Part shown: positions 11,792 to 27,325 of the stretch, piece by piece
How positions within the stretch are numbered: the stretch's first letter is position 1
How the letters are laid out: every line of letters begins with the position of its first letter
NCBI GenBank assembly: GCA_001584585.1
Contig: LSYV01000036.1
Location: forward strand, 203,464 to 267,463
Origin: Gonium pectorale
Lineage: Eukaryota > Chlorophyta > Chlorophyceae > Chlamydomonadales > Volvocaceae
Reading direction: 5' to 3'
Length of the DNA: 64,000 bases
Made by a program: the position numbers and the translations under genes
Notes under the pieces: generated by a model
Told to the model about the DNA's origin: nothing
The model's input: only the letters and a program-made list of their open reading frames with translations
Databases searched by the model: none

Positions 11792-14700
11792 ATGGCGATG
11801 AATTACTGGTATGCCCCAACCCCCGCCGAGGGTCGGACACCCAGCCCCGACGCCCTGCCTCCGGAGCTCCTCGGCGCTATTTCTGCCCCCTGGCGCTCAA
11901 CTGCGGAGCTGGAGGCTGTGCGCTCAAAGGCGAAGCAGCAGTCACACTACGCCCTGGCGGGTGAAGCCCACAGGGCGCTCCTCTCCCGGAAGCAGAAGCA
12001 GGCGTCAGAGGTTATGAAGGTGTGCTTGGCCCGATGGGATATGTGCAACAGGATGAGGGGCAAGGAGCTTTGGCGCGTGGCAGTGAGACATGCTGCCACT
12101 ACCCTTGGGTGCCGCCGCGCGCAATGTGCGTAGTAAGGTCCGAGGCTGTCTGCTAAGGCCGCTGTGTCAGGGCTCAGGGCGTTTCCGTTCATCCTCTCTC
12201 CCCCGCGGGACCTCTTCCTCCATTGGCCACCCACGCTGAACCTCCTATTTTTGCGCTTCGCCGCAATGCACGCCCCAGGTCCTGCACCACGGCCAGCGTA
12301 GCCACCTGGAGCAGCACGACGCCGCGGCGCTGGAGACCATCGCCGCCGTGGACGCGATGTGGGCGCAGCAGCTCTTCCACCTGCGGCAGGAGGCGACAGC
12401 GGCTCTCAGGGTGCTGCAGGAGAGGCACGAGGACGCGCTGCGGAGCCTGCGCATGGAGCAGGTGCGGCATGTGGCACCTGGTATGGGCGGCGCCGTCTAT
12501 ATGCATGACAGCGCGCAACAGTTTCTACGGAAAGCTAGAGAGCAAAGTATCCTGGCCGTGTGGCCGGCAGCCCTGGTATGGGCCGTGTGGCTGTGGCTGT
12601 GGGTGTGGGAAGCGCGTCCGTTCATCGAGTGGGGATTGGCGTGCTTGCGGCATGGTGAGCTTGCACAGGTCGGTTCACACACAGAAGTGTTACCGCGAGA
12701 GAGGGACGGCATCGGCCGTGTGCTGAAATGGAACGACGCACACGACGAACGTAAGCGCAAAACCGGCCGTGTGTGTCCCGCCTCCACCGCCCGGGGCTCC
12801 GCTTACGCGACTTGCTTCCATAAGTCCCGCAGGCCACTTACCCATCCACCAGGATAACGATGTACTGCGCGGGTGTCGGCGCGGTTCGGTGCAGTTCGGT
12901 GAAGTGCATCGGCACCGGCCCTGCGGCGTCCCCTGGCACAGCCGTCCGCACCGTGGCGTAGCCGCTGCGATAGCAGCTTCCGTGACTGGCGCACTGCGGC
13001 GCTCGCGCCGCCATGCTGCGTTGCCCAGCGGGGCTCAGGGGGGCCCGTGCTGCGTTGCCCAGCGGGGCTCAGGGGGGCCCGTGCTGCGTTGCCCAGCGGG
13101 GCTCAGGGGGGCCCGTGCTGCGTTGCCCAGCGGGGGTGCGGGGCTCATCGGTTGCTTGGCCCGGGCGATCCGCCACAGGTTGTCCGTGCTCGTGACTCTG
13201 GCATTCGCCCCGTGCGGCGGAACAAGGAGCTCCTCAACCTGCGCCGCAGCGAGGCGGTCCTGGCGTCGCACAACAACTTCACTGCCGCCTCCAGGGTACG
13301 TTAGGGAGCTGCCCCTTACCACCCTCCAAACGCACACTCCACGCACACAAACGCGCCTGCTGCTGCCCGTCTCGAGCAGGCCGTTTGCACTCTTCACACA
13401 CGCGTGTTGTGCGTCGGGCGATAGGGGCACACGCCACGCCGTTGCACGCTTGCCGGTGATTGCTTGTGGCCATGTACGGTAATGGTACGGTACGGTACCC
13501 GTAGACGCCGTAGTGTACGACAGAGATGCATGGCTTGTTCTGGCAGGCTACGGTATGAGAGCGGTCGTGGTGTCATCTGGTATGGCGCCTAACTGAGCGG
13601 GGTCGGAGCCCCGCCCGCGTGCTTTTTCCCTCCCCTAACGCTCTCCTCCCCACCGCTTTTTACCAGGTGAAGGCAGCTGCGGATCGGCTGCAGGACGCGG
13701 AGTCGAACGGCACGCACGCGGACTGGCTACTGCGCTGTCACGGCGAGCAGGAGCGATTGCTGACGCAGCAGCGGCGGGAGCTGGAGGCGCTGCGGAAGCG
13801 GCTAGCATCGCGGCTGCGGGAGGTGGAGGCGGCGAGGGACCGTGACCTTGAGAAGCTCGGGCGCAAAATCAAGGTGAAGCCGGTGGGGGATGCCTTGGGG
13901 AGGCATGGGGCTGGGATGGGCGGCGCAAGGTGCTGGCAGGAGGCTTCCAGCGCATGGCCTACGCTGGCGACCTTTGCGTGTCGTGCTCGGTGTGCCCGAT
14001 CTTTAGTTCGAAGGTGCGTCTTCGCAAGCCGTGCCACCTTACTACCGCACCTTGTCTGGTTGTGTTGCGCCGGCCTCGAATATCGATGTGGAAGATGTCA
14101 TTGAGCGGGCCTGTCCCAAAGCACTGTCCAGCTGCTCTAGCACGTGTGGCTTTTGGACGCGTCTCACAGGTGAACATCGTCCGGACGCAGCAGCTGTTTG
14201 CCAAGGAGCGCCAGCACATGGAGGCCGCGCTGAACGGCTGCCTACTCAACTCCAAGAGCACGCGGCCTGATGGGAGGCTGGAGGAGTGCTTTCCGACTAT
14301 GGTTCGCCTGGCTGGCGGCCCCAAGGGCAGCCCGCCCGTCGCCCCCGTGGGCACAGGCCCAGAGTCACCTCGCGCGCCAGCCACACCGACCCATGGGTCG
14401 CGCCAGAGCACGGCGTACCTGGGCCCTGGCTCCTCATCGGCCGAAGCGGCCCGTCAGCGCCGTGTCGAGGAGCAAGCAGCAGCTGCGCAGGGCGTCCGTT
14501 TCGCTCCGACCCCGCCGCGTGAAGCGTGGGGCTCAGGGACAGGCAGCGTCGCGAGCAGCAGCGGCAGTAGCAGCAACAGCAGCAGCGGCGGCGGGGACAG
14601 CGGCAGGAGCGGGGCCTCAAGTGGAAGCAAGGGCCACAGCGGCAATCGCGCCAGCGCTGCTGCTGCAGTGCAAGCACCGATGGTGGTGAGCCCGCCGGGC

Positions 14701-14967
14701 CACCAGGGCGTCTGGGATGGTGCAGCGGGCGGACGGGCACCTTCGTCAGCGGCCGTCAAGTCGGGCACGACGGCTGGCGGCGGAACCGGGAGTGGAAGTA
14801 CCGTGCTGACGGAGGCGACGCTGCGTGCAATGGACCAGGCGATGGGCGCCCAGCCATCAGCAGCGCAACGCGGAAGCTCCTTAGAGCTGTCGTCGTTCAA
14901 ATCCAATTGGTCATACGCCGCAGGACCCCCAGCACAAGGAGCGCCGCGTGCAACACAACGAGCGTAA
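11792..14967 (+). CDS. Coiled-coil protein of unknown function
   Basis: Five exons (11792-12019, 12279-12461, 13179-13295, 13667-13873, 14170-14967), all phase 0, give 510 residues. The first Met is followed two codons later by a second possible Met. Residues 1-50 are Pro/Ala-rich. Residues ~50-290 are dominated by heptad-like helices (for example QQRRELEALRKRLASRLREV), including a more conserved-looking block NKELLNLRRSEAVLASHNNF then TAASRVKAAADRL. The C-terminal 200 residues are Ser/Gly/Ala-rich and disordered. I recognise no named family. The helix-then-disorder layout and divergent pairing with NAA38 do not define a function; a basal-body or cytoskeletal scaffold is one possibility. A TGTAA at 15479 is a candidate poly(A) signal. 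Confidence 0.65.
13013..13135. repeat. 34-bp direct repeat, about 3.5 copies, in an intron
   Basis: Units begin TGCTGCGTTGCCCAGCGGGG and are spaced exactly 34 bases apart, with no unique spacers. They lie in intron 2 of the coiled-coil gene. Confidence 0.9.
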
Positions 14968-15853
14968 CAAGTGGCGGAGGTGCCAAGGGCGCCAGGAACC
15001 GGATGGATGCGCCGCCTTGCTGGAGTAGGGCCTCGCCAGGTTTCGGAGTACATTTGAATCGAAGAGACCTTGCTGCCGTTGTTTGCATTCGTAACCTCGC
15101 GTTAGCACTGATTGTTGGTGGCAAGCAGGCTCAAGATGCACAGCGCCGGGTTTGGAAGGCGGGTCCTCTCATGAAGCAGATTAATTACTGTAGTTCTAGA
15201 GAGTGCGATGTTTATGGGGTAATCCCCAGTTGATGACCGTATGCGCGGGGCATCCCTATCCAGTACGTGCAGCGCGCCGTGGCACCTGGGCACTTGGCCA
15301 GGCCGTAGGCACTCATTCAATGTACACGTGTCGACGTGTGATGCCTTACATGCCTTCACCAAAACACAAGACATGAATGGGAAGGTCCAACCTTGCACAC
15401 AATCCGACGCTTGGAGGGACACCATTTGGCCATCACCACCACACAGCCAACAGGAGAAAATCAGCGCGCCGTCTTCTTTGTAAGCAACGTATGCAACGCG
15501 GCCTTGACCACGCCCAAATTTGTTTAGATTCATCTGTCCGCCGCCCTGCGTTCCTCGACAGTGGCACCGTTGGGTGCATGGCCGAGAGTGGAGTCCATTT
15601 GCGCACACAATTGCACACTGTCACGCATAGAGGTTTTTGCTCCTATAGAACACATACAACTCTCCCGCGGTCTGGTCGGTAGGGGTTCGAGGACACGTTA
15701 TGAACAGTACACTGTCAAGTTACGTGGGCGCAAGCGTCAGCGCAGTCCACAGTTACAGTTCGCTCATACGTCCGCTCCTCAGTTCCGCATGCTGGCGAAG
15801 CGAAATGCACTTCAGGAGTGCCCCGAACCCGTCATTACGTCGGGTTATACGTT
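14968..15853. other. Tail-to-tail intergenic region, coiled-coil gene / DEK
   Basis: Convergent 3' UTRs. TGTAA at 15479-15483 fits the plus-strand gene, and TTACA at 15753-15757 (TGTAA on the minus strand) fits DEK, about 100 bases past its stop. No exon is supported. Confidence 0.6.
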
Positions 15854-18800
15854 TCACTCGGCACTCTCTTTCGCCTCCTCCATATCCGCATCTTGCCCCT
15901 CCTTTGGCGCCTCCTCTTTCACCTCCTCCACTTCCTTCGGCTCCTCCGACACCTTCTGAGGCTCAGCAGCCGCTTCGGCCGCCTCCTCGGCTTCTTTAGC
16001 GGGTTCTTCTTGAGCCACCGTCGCGTCCTCAGGGCTCGCCTTCTCGTCCGCCCCTGGCTTGGGCTCATCAGAAGCATCCTGAAGGGAACATGGCACGTAG
16101 GTCAGAAGCGAGGGATTCATAAATCTCACGCAAGACAGCGTTCATGCTTTTGTCTTTGAAGCGTTTTCCAACATGGAGGCGGCCACCGCATCTCATATGC
16201 ATACATTACCGCACCTGTTCCTCCGGCATGTCAGCGGCCGCCGCCTCCTCTGCCTTTGGCTCCTCCTCGGACGGCTCTGAGCCTCCAGCCTTCGCACCGT
16301 CGTTGCCCCCCTCGTCCGCCTTATCCGCTGGGCCCTTCGCTTGCGAGTTAGCGAACTCAACGGCGATCTGCAGGGATTGACACATCTTACTTGCAGTGGC
16401 AAGAGACAAGCAGCATAGAGCCACACATCTGTGGACTCCGCTCAATTCCTTACAGCTGCCATCAAGCAGGGCGCCCTGAACTCACCTCCCGGACCAGAAG
16501 CTTTTTGCTCGACAGGTCCTTGCCGAACTTCTCGTTCAGTACACGCAAGATGTCCCGGACCGTCGTGTTGTTGACGTCGTGGACTGCGACCAGAGGGGAA
16601 TGCACCGCAACCTATGTAAGACATCATACCGACGCTGGCGGCTTTTTCCATCTAGCATCATACCTGCGAGCGCCGCGAGGGTGGCCTCCCTGATCTCCTC
16701 GTCGCTCGGAACCGCGTCTGAGCCGGCCTCATCCTTGTCCTCGTCCTTGCGCTCTTCCGCCTTGCGCTACAAGGACACACAGCGTCCACGTACGTCAGTT
16801 GCAAGTTCACGTAGCACTTATTTCAAACTGAGATGAGTCACAGCCAAGCGCCAGGCATCCTTTGCCCGACAGAAGTTGAGCCCCGCCCCGCCCCATGTAT
16901 CCTTGCCCAGGTGCAAGGCCCACCTTGCCCGTGCTCTTCTTTGCCGAAGGCGCCTTCTTCTCCGCCTTCTTCTTGGCTGGGCTTGCCTCTGATGTGGCCT
17001 CCGACTTCCGCGCCTTCTTCTTGGCTGGGCTTGCCTCCGATTTGGCCTCCGACTTCCGCGCCTTCTTGGCTGGGCTTGCCCCCGATTTGGTCTCAGACTT
17101 CCGCGCCTTCTTCTTGGCTGGGCTTGCCTCCGATTTGGCCTCCGACTTCCGCGCCTTCTTTTTGGGCGGCTCCGGCTCCTCCTCAGGCTCCTCCTCAGCC
17201 TCTTCCGACTGCTCCTCTTCCTCCTCGTCATCCTCCGACATCTTTGAGCGCTTCTTGGACGACTGCGTTAGCAGCGGCACAGGGGAACTCGGGTTTGAGT
17301 AAGTGTGAGTAAGTAGGATACGCAAAACATGGCAGGCATCCAATGCCCAGCAATAGGACTATGTCATCCGTGCCCCAATGATGCGACTTCCTTTGTTAGT
17401 AGCATGGTGCAGGCGGCAACAATGCTTAGGGTGGCAGAATGATGCTAATTGGCAGTGTAAATACAGCTGCAAGGCCTTAAATGTAACCGTACCCAGCAAC
17501 CCAACCACTAACCAGAAAGGCTGGTATGCGGACGAATACTGTCAGATTGGGTTTTAGAGGTTTGGAACCCGTTCACGATAGAGGGCCCCGAGGAGCATAT
17601 CATCATGATTCGTTGATGGCTCCCAGCACCTTCCCAATATCCTGTAACCTTCAGGCCCCATCACCCCGTGCAGAAAGCCATTGGAAGCTTCCAACCCGCC
17701 AACTCGGACCCGACAAAGCCCATCCTGTCTTCTTCTTCCGTCAATATCGTCAGGGGAGTGACAGGATGGGGAACAATCGCAACCTACCTCCTGGCCCTTC
17801 TTGCCGCCCTTTGACGCGGACTTTGGCGTCTTGGCCTTTGCGGCCTTCTCCTTCTTCTTGGCGACCGCCTCCTTCTTCTTAGCAGCCTGTCCCCGGGCCA
17901 GGAAAACCGGGCCAAAGCAGTAACGCATCCCGCAGTGTTCCCAGCAGCTGGCAAGCGGGCCGGGGCGCCGTGCATGGACAGGGCTCCTCCTTGACAACGG
18001 ATAGCATACGGCCCCTCAGTTGCAGTGCACAGCCCATACCGGTGTATGGAAAACGCACCGCGGCCACCAGGTCCTTGTCCGACATCCTCTTTGGCTCCTC
18101 CAGGAACTTCAGGAGCCGTTCCACCTTGGCTTCCTAGCGCATGGAAAGCACGTGGGCGAAAAAGCACTTCAATCAAGGTTTCCTGCAAACTGCTATTTCA
18201 GTCAGCAGGGCGGAACAGGTGGGCAACAGCATGTACCTCAGCGCTGAAGTGCCGCCATCAAAGTGGACTGTCGCTTGATCCACATGGTCTCATTTACAGG
18301 CAAGCTCCTAGGGAATGCAGTTCTGCCCACCTTCTTGCCCTCGTCTCCCTGCCCACGCGGCAGCTCAAAGACGTCCAGAGCGCTGTTCAGAAGCCCTGGC
18401 GCAGAGGGGACGACATGCAAGTCACGTCGGTGCACCCAGTGCTGAGCCACAGCAAATACGTTGCCACCGAAGCATATGCATAAATGCACGTGCACCATAG
18501 TGCGCGGACCATAGGAGGCTTACCTATTGTCCATTTCCCAAGCTTCTCTGATAGCTTCTCCATCTCTTTGGCCTGATGGACAGTGGGTGCACTTGTGTCA
18601 ACATACTGGAGCGCAGCCAACCAGTGTGGCCCGCACGTGGCTTAAGGAAGACATGCCGCATAAGCAAGACATGCCGCATATGTAGGGGTGCAATGGGAGT
18701 CATTGGTTGCTCAAATCCCTAGGACGCCCGCACGACAGTAGCTCAGTGAATAAGGGTGCGCCGGCACCGAGCACAATTCCCGCACCTGGTCGCCCTCCTC

Positions 18801-19415
18801 GAAGGTCAGCCCTGAGAACTCGTAGAGATTCTTCCTCCGGCGCATGGTCTACGACAAGATAGGAGAAGATTAGCATGCATGTGCATGACTACGGGCCCAG
18901 GGGACGGCAGCCAGCCGTGCCAGACCCCACCGAGCTCCCCTTACCGTCCCCGGACGCTTGAATAGGAGAGAGTGAAGCCCAGTCAACAGCTCATCATCAG
19001 TTTTGAGCTTCCCGAGCAGGAAGTGCACTGCAAGGGCACGATGCGGTATAGGAAGTGACCAGAAGCCTTTGACACAGCGGGGCTAGGCCAAGGTCCTCAC
19101 CGTTAGGGATCTCTCCCAGCTTGTTGCCTTTCCCCTGAGGACAAAGTTTGACGCAATGTGAGTCGACTATCCCGCGTTGACCGTCGGCGTTGCGGGTAAC
19201 CCCTTCCCTCCTTGGCGCACCGGCTTGATGACGAAGTCCGGCTTTTCCTTAACCTCCACCTGGAAGTGGTCTGCCTTCTTCCGCTGGCGAGGCCCGCTGA
19301 GCACGGCCGCAGGTTCGAGGGTATTGCTCTTGCGCGACTGCTTGGCCGACTTAGGCTCGTCCTCCGCAGCAGCCGGGGCAGCCTCAACCTCGGTGGGCTT
19401 TGAGTCGTCAGCCAT
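15854..19415 (-). CDS. DEK: DEK chromatin-associated protein
   Basis: Thirteen exons (19415-19221, 19134-19101, 19027-18945, 18848-18786, 18605-18524, 18395-18331, 18133-18059, 17886-17788, 17262-16924, 16766-16664, 16583-16486, 16367-16215, 16078-15854) give 537 residues in phase. Residues ~58-190 match the DEK/SAP core: DFVIKPGKGNKLGEIPN, KLKTDDELLTGLHSLLFKRP, YEFSGLTF and LDVFELPRG, then VERLLKFLEEPK. A highly basic/acidic linker follows with four copies of a KKKARKSEAKSEASPA-type unit, then a DEK_C domain (PSDEEIREATLAALAG, TTVRDILRVLNEKFGKDL). An Ala/Glu-rich acidic tail ends the protein. DEK binds structured DNA and histones, acts as an H3.3 chaperone and alters chromatin topology in the nucleus. 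The gene is head-to-head with enolase. Confidence 0.9.
16960..17170 (-). repeat. In-frame 48-51-bp tandem repeat in DEK exon 9
   Basis: Four coding copies of a unit translating as KKKARKSEAKSEASPA with minor changes (KSETKSGASPA, KSEATSEASPA); one copy lacks one Lys codon. The units resemble histone H1-like S/T-P-x-K tails. Confidence 0.9.
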
Positions 19416-20348
19416 GGTGTGTGCTGGTTTAGCGTGAGGGGGAAAAAGCTTGGTTTGTGAGTCGGCAGCTATGTCTGCATATGAAGTCAGGGTGGGTTAG
19501 AAAGCTTCCAAGTGCCGGACCTTGCGAGCTGTTCTCGTTCTCGTTTGACTGCCGCGACCTGTCGTCCCGCGCCCCGAAACCGCTCCCCTCGGTCCCTCCC
19601 CTAGCTGACACTGAGCTCCCACCAGCTCAAGGGAAATATACGCCGACGCTTTCATTGCCTGCGTACCACTTTGTACAAGTGCACTTACAGAGCGGGGCAT
19701 GATCAGGCAAGGCATTTTGGGATGTGAATTAAAGGATTTGGGATCGTAGCAATATGTCCCATATTCACGCGACCACGTCTACAGCTACGCGACCAAGTGT
19801 TATGCGCTGATGTTGAGTGTATTGAGCTTGTTGGTTCCTAATGTTGTAGCCTAATGCAACAGCATCAATGAAAGGGCATTGTTGCGCATTGATCGGCAGT
19901 GAAAGGTTGGCAGCGTGGCATCGACATGCAAGCAAACACAGCTGAATGCCCTCCATGTAAACGCTTCGCGTACGCTAAATGCAGATTGTAAATTACGCAT
20001 CCGTGACTGCTGCTGAGGCTGGCGTGCTGTCCACCCAAGAAGGGCTCGCTCGCTCCTAAGAACCCTGGCCCAAACGTATCGTTTCGGAAGCCGTCTTCGC
20101 TTGTACATTCAACGATGCGCATGCCAATTGTGCACTCTGGAAAAGTGCATCGGGCGTGACCACCGCAAACGAATGTGCTTCGTACTTAGGTCGCGGCCCG
20201 GGCCTAAAAGGTCCTCTTTGCCATGTTGGCCGCTCACCATTACCGCACTGCTGCGGGTCATACACAGTCTCGCACCACCAGCCGCACACACGTCGTCGCG
20301 CCCCGCACTCGCGTAGCCACAGCCGTCGCTGCCCCCTCGCGATCGACA
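19416..20348. promoter_or_regulatory. Divergent intergenic region, DEK / enolase
   Basis: 933 bases between divergent start codons. It is more AT-rich in its centre (19700-20000). Both 5' UTRs lie here and no exon is seen. No specific element was identified. Confidence 0.5.
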
Positions 20349-25321
<4,973 letters not shown>

Positions 25322-27325
25322 ACGGCCGCACGGCGGGGCGGAAACGTACCCACGCGCTGCCGCGCGCGCGCGCGCCGTGCCTCCGCACGCCTACGCCGTG
25401 CACCCACGAGCCGGGCGTTCTCCTGGACTCGGGAAGGCATGGTCCGGGCGCGGCGTCGCGGGCACGCGCGGCGGCGTCTTGCGTTCGTTGGCCCAGCTCT
25501 CGCGCTATTTGTGCTGGGCTCGGGTCGAGTTCGGAAGGGCCGTTGAGACTGCTGCATGACGCCTAGGGCGTCGGTGACCTGACCTAGCGGTGCTGCTCGA
25601 GTAGTTCGGCCGTCAGGCCGGTTGCTGAGCAGGCGGGTGAAGGTCGTTCGGGGGACTTGCGGGGCCTGTGACCACGGCCCCACGCATGCGTAGGGCTCGG
25701 CTAACCGTCGGCTTGCACGCCCCCGTGACATTTGCGGTGGCGTTCGTAGTGCGCACTGCATGGAGTGCAATGTGCATGAGGAATGACGAAGAGTGGTTAC
25801 ATCCCGCAGGTTGGACTCGCAGATGCGGGGGGTCGGGCGGACTGGGCTTCTGTACGGCGTTGTACGGCGGTGGGTATACGGGAGCCCTGGCTGAGACCCC
25901 AGGCCTTTACTTTAATTCATAATGTTGTCGGATACTTCGGGTGCTCAGCGAGGTTGCGGCGAGGTGCGGTTGCGTGTGGCTGTTCAGAACCGTACCGTGC
26001 CGTTGGTACTGCGGTAACTTCAAGCTTCCGTGTCCCGTGGTAACCAGTCTGTTCTGTATGAAGCGCTGCTCTTGCTCCCGTAAACAACGTGCCTACTGCT
26101 TGCGGCGGCAAACTTAGCCCAGAAGGCGAGCTGAGTTGCACAGCCCTTTCTGCTCTTGCCGCCCTCGGCTGCTGCGGCGAGCTAAGCCCCATGAAGAAGC
26201 TCGGCAGACTATGCAACGCCTTAGAAGGACAGCAGCAGCGGCAGCGCGCTCGGCCACTCGCTACGCAACCACGAGGAGCCGGGCAGCAACATGTGCAGCT
26301 GCAACTGATATGGAGCTGTGTGGTGTTGTGGAGAAACGAGCACCGAGGCCTGCCTATGTCGGCCCCTTGGTTGTGTAGCCAGTACTAAAGCGCTGGGCCA
26401 GCGCTTGAGTGGGAGCGGATCTGGATAGGATAGGCGGTCTGCGCGGTCATGCTCCGGTACATCGCCGGCGAACTGCTGGCCCTACGGATGTGCGGCAAGC
26501 GCCTCCGGCTAAGCTGGATTGCGGGGTGTGTGTGTGTGTGTGTGAGGTAACCATGTCTAGGCTGCCACTTGACTGCGCTTGTGGTTTGACCGGCAGGTGG
26601 AGGGCAAAGCAAGGGCACAAAAGACGCCTTACAGTCCTCACGGCATAATAAGGATGAATAGTTGGTGCACGGCACCAGAGATAAGCGTCGGGTATGGACG
26701 GACCGTCAAATACAAGTGAGCTATGGCCACGGTTAGAGCCACGCAGTGCCCTATGGGGCTACAGGAGGCCGCCGCCCTTTCCTCACACGGCCATCACGTG
26801 CAGAACCTTTTAAGGTGCGTAGTACAGAGCCGACAACGTGCCCCACAACATATAAGCAAGATGGAAAGCTTGTAGTCTTGAAGCCCATCACGAATGCAAC
26901 CTGCTCAAACATATGATGCAAGATCACGCACGACCCACGGGTCATTAACGCGTCCACCCCTGGGACCATTTCGCATTGCATCAGTGTCCGGTCAGTACCA
27001 GATGTTCATACACTGCACAAGAACTGTACATCAGTGGTCCACGTGTACGCCTCTCGCCGGCATTCTCTCTGCAGGAACGCTATTGAAGTGCCCTGCAGAA
27101 CAGAAAGCTGCCAAGAAAGAGGTACCCACCTCCACGGGCATGCACGCCTGTACATGCTGTGTTGGCGCATGCAAGCTAACCCCTGAGGCAATGTCACCGA
27201 AATAATGCTACCCAACACTCCAAATCACGGACGGCCGCGTTCGCTCTCGCCACAGACCTGTACCTCTGCACCCTTCCAACCCTACCTATGGCCCAATGCG
27301 CCGGCGCGCCGCCTGGGGCTACCTA
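25322..27325. other. Tail-to-tail intergenic region, enolase / surface protein
   Basis: About 2 kb with no supported exon. It includes both 3' UTRs and a short (TG)n run near 26526-26545. No convincing TGTAA was found close to the enolase stop. Confidence 0.45.

Noticed and set aside
13013..13135. 34-bp direct repeats resembling a CRISPR array
   Set aside because: The copies are contiguous with no unique spacers, and they lie in an intron of a eukaryotic gene.
25322..26700. Possible small gene in the enolase 3' region
   Set aside because: There is no consistent splice-phase series and no recognisable domain; codon composition is random.
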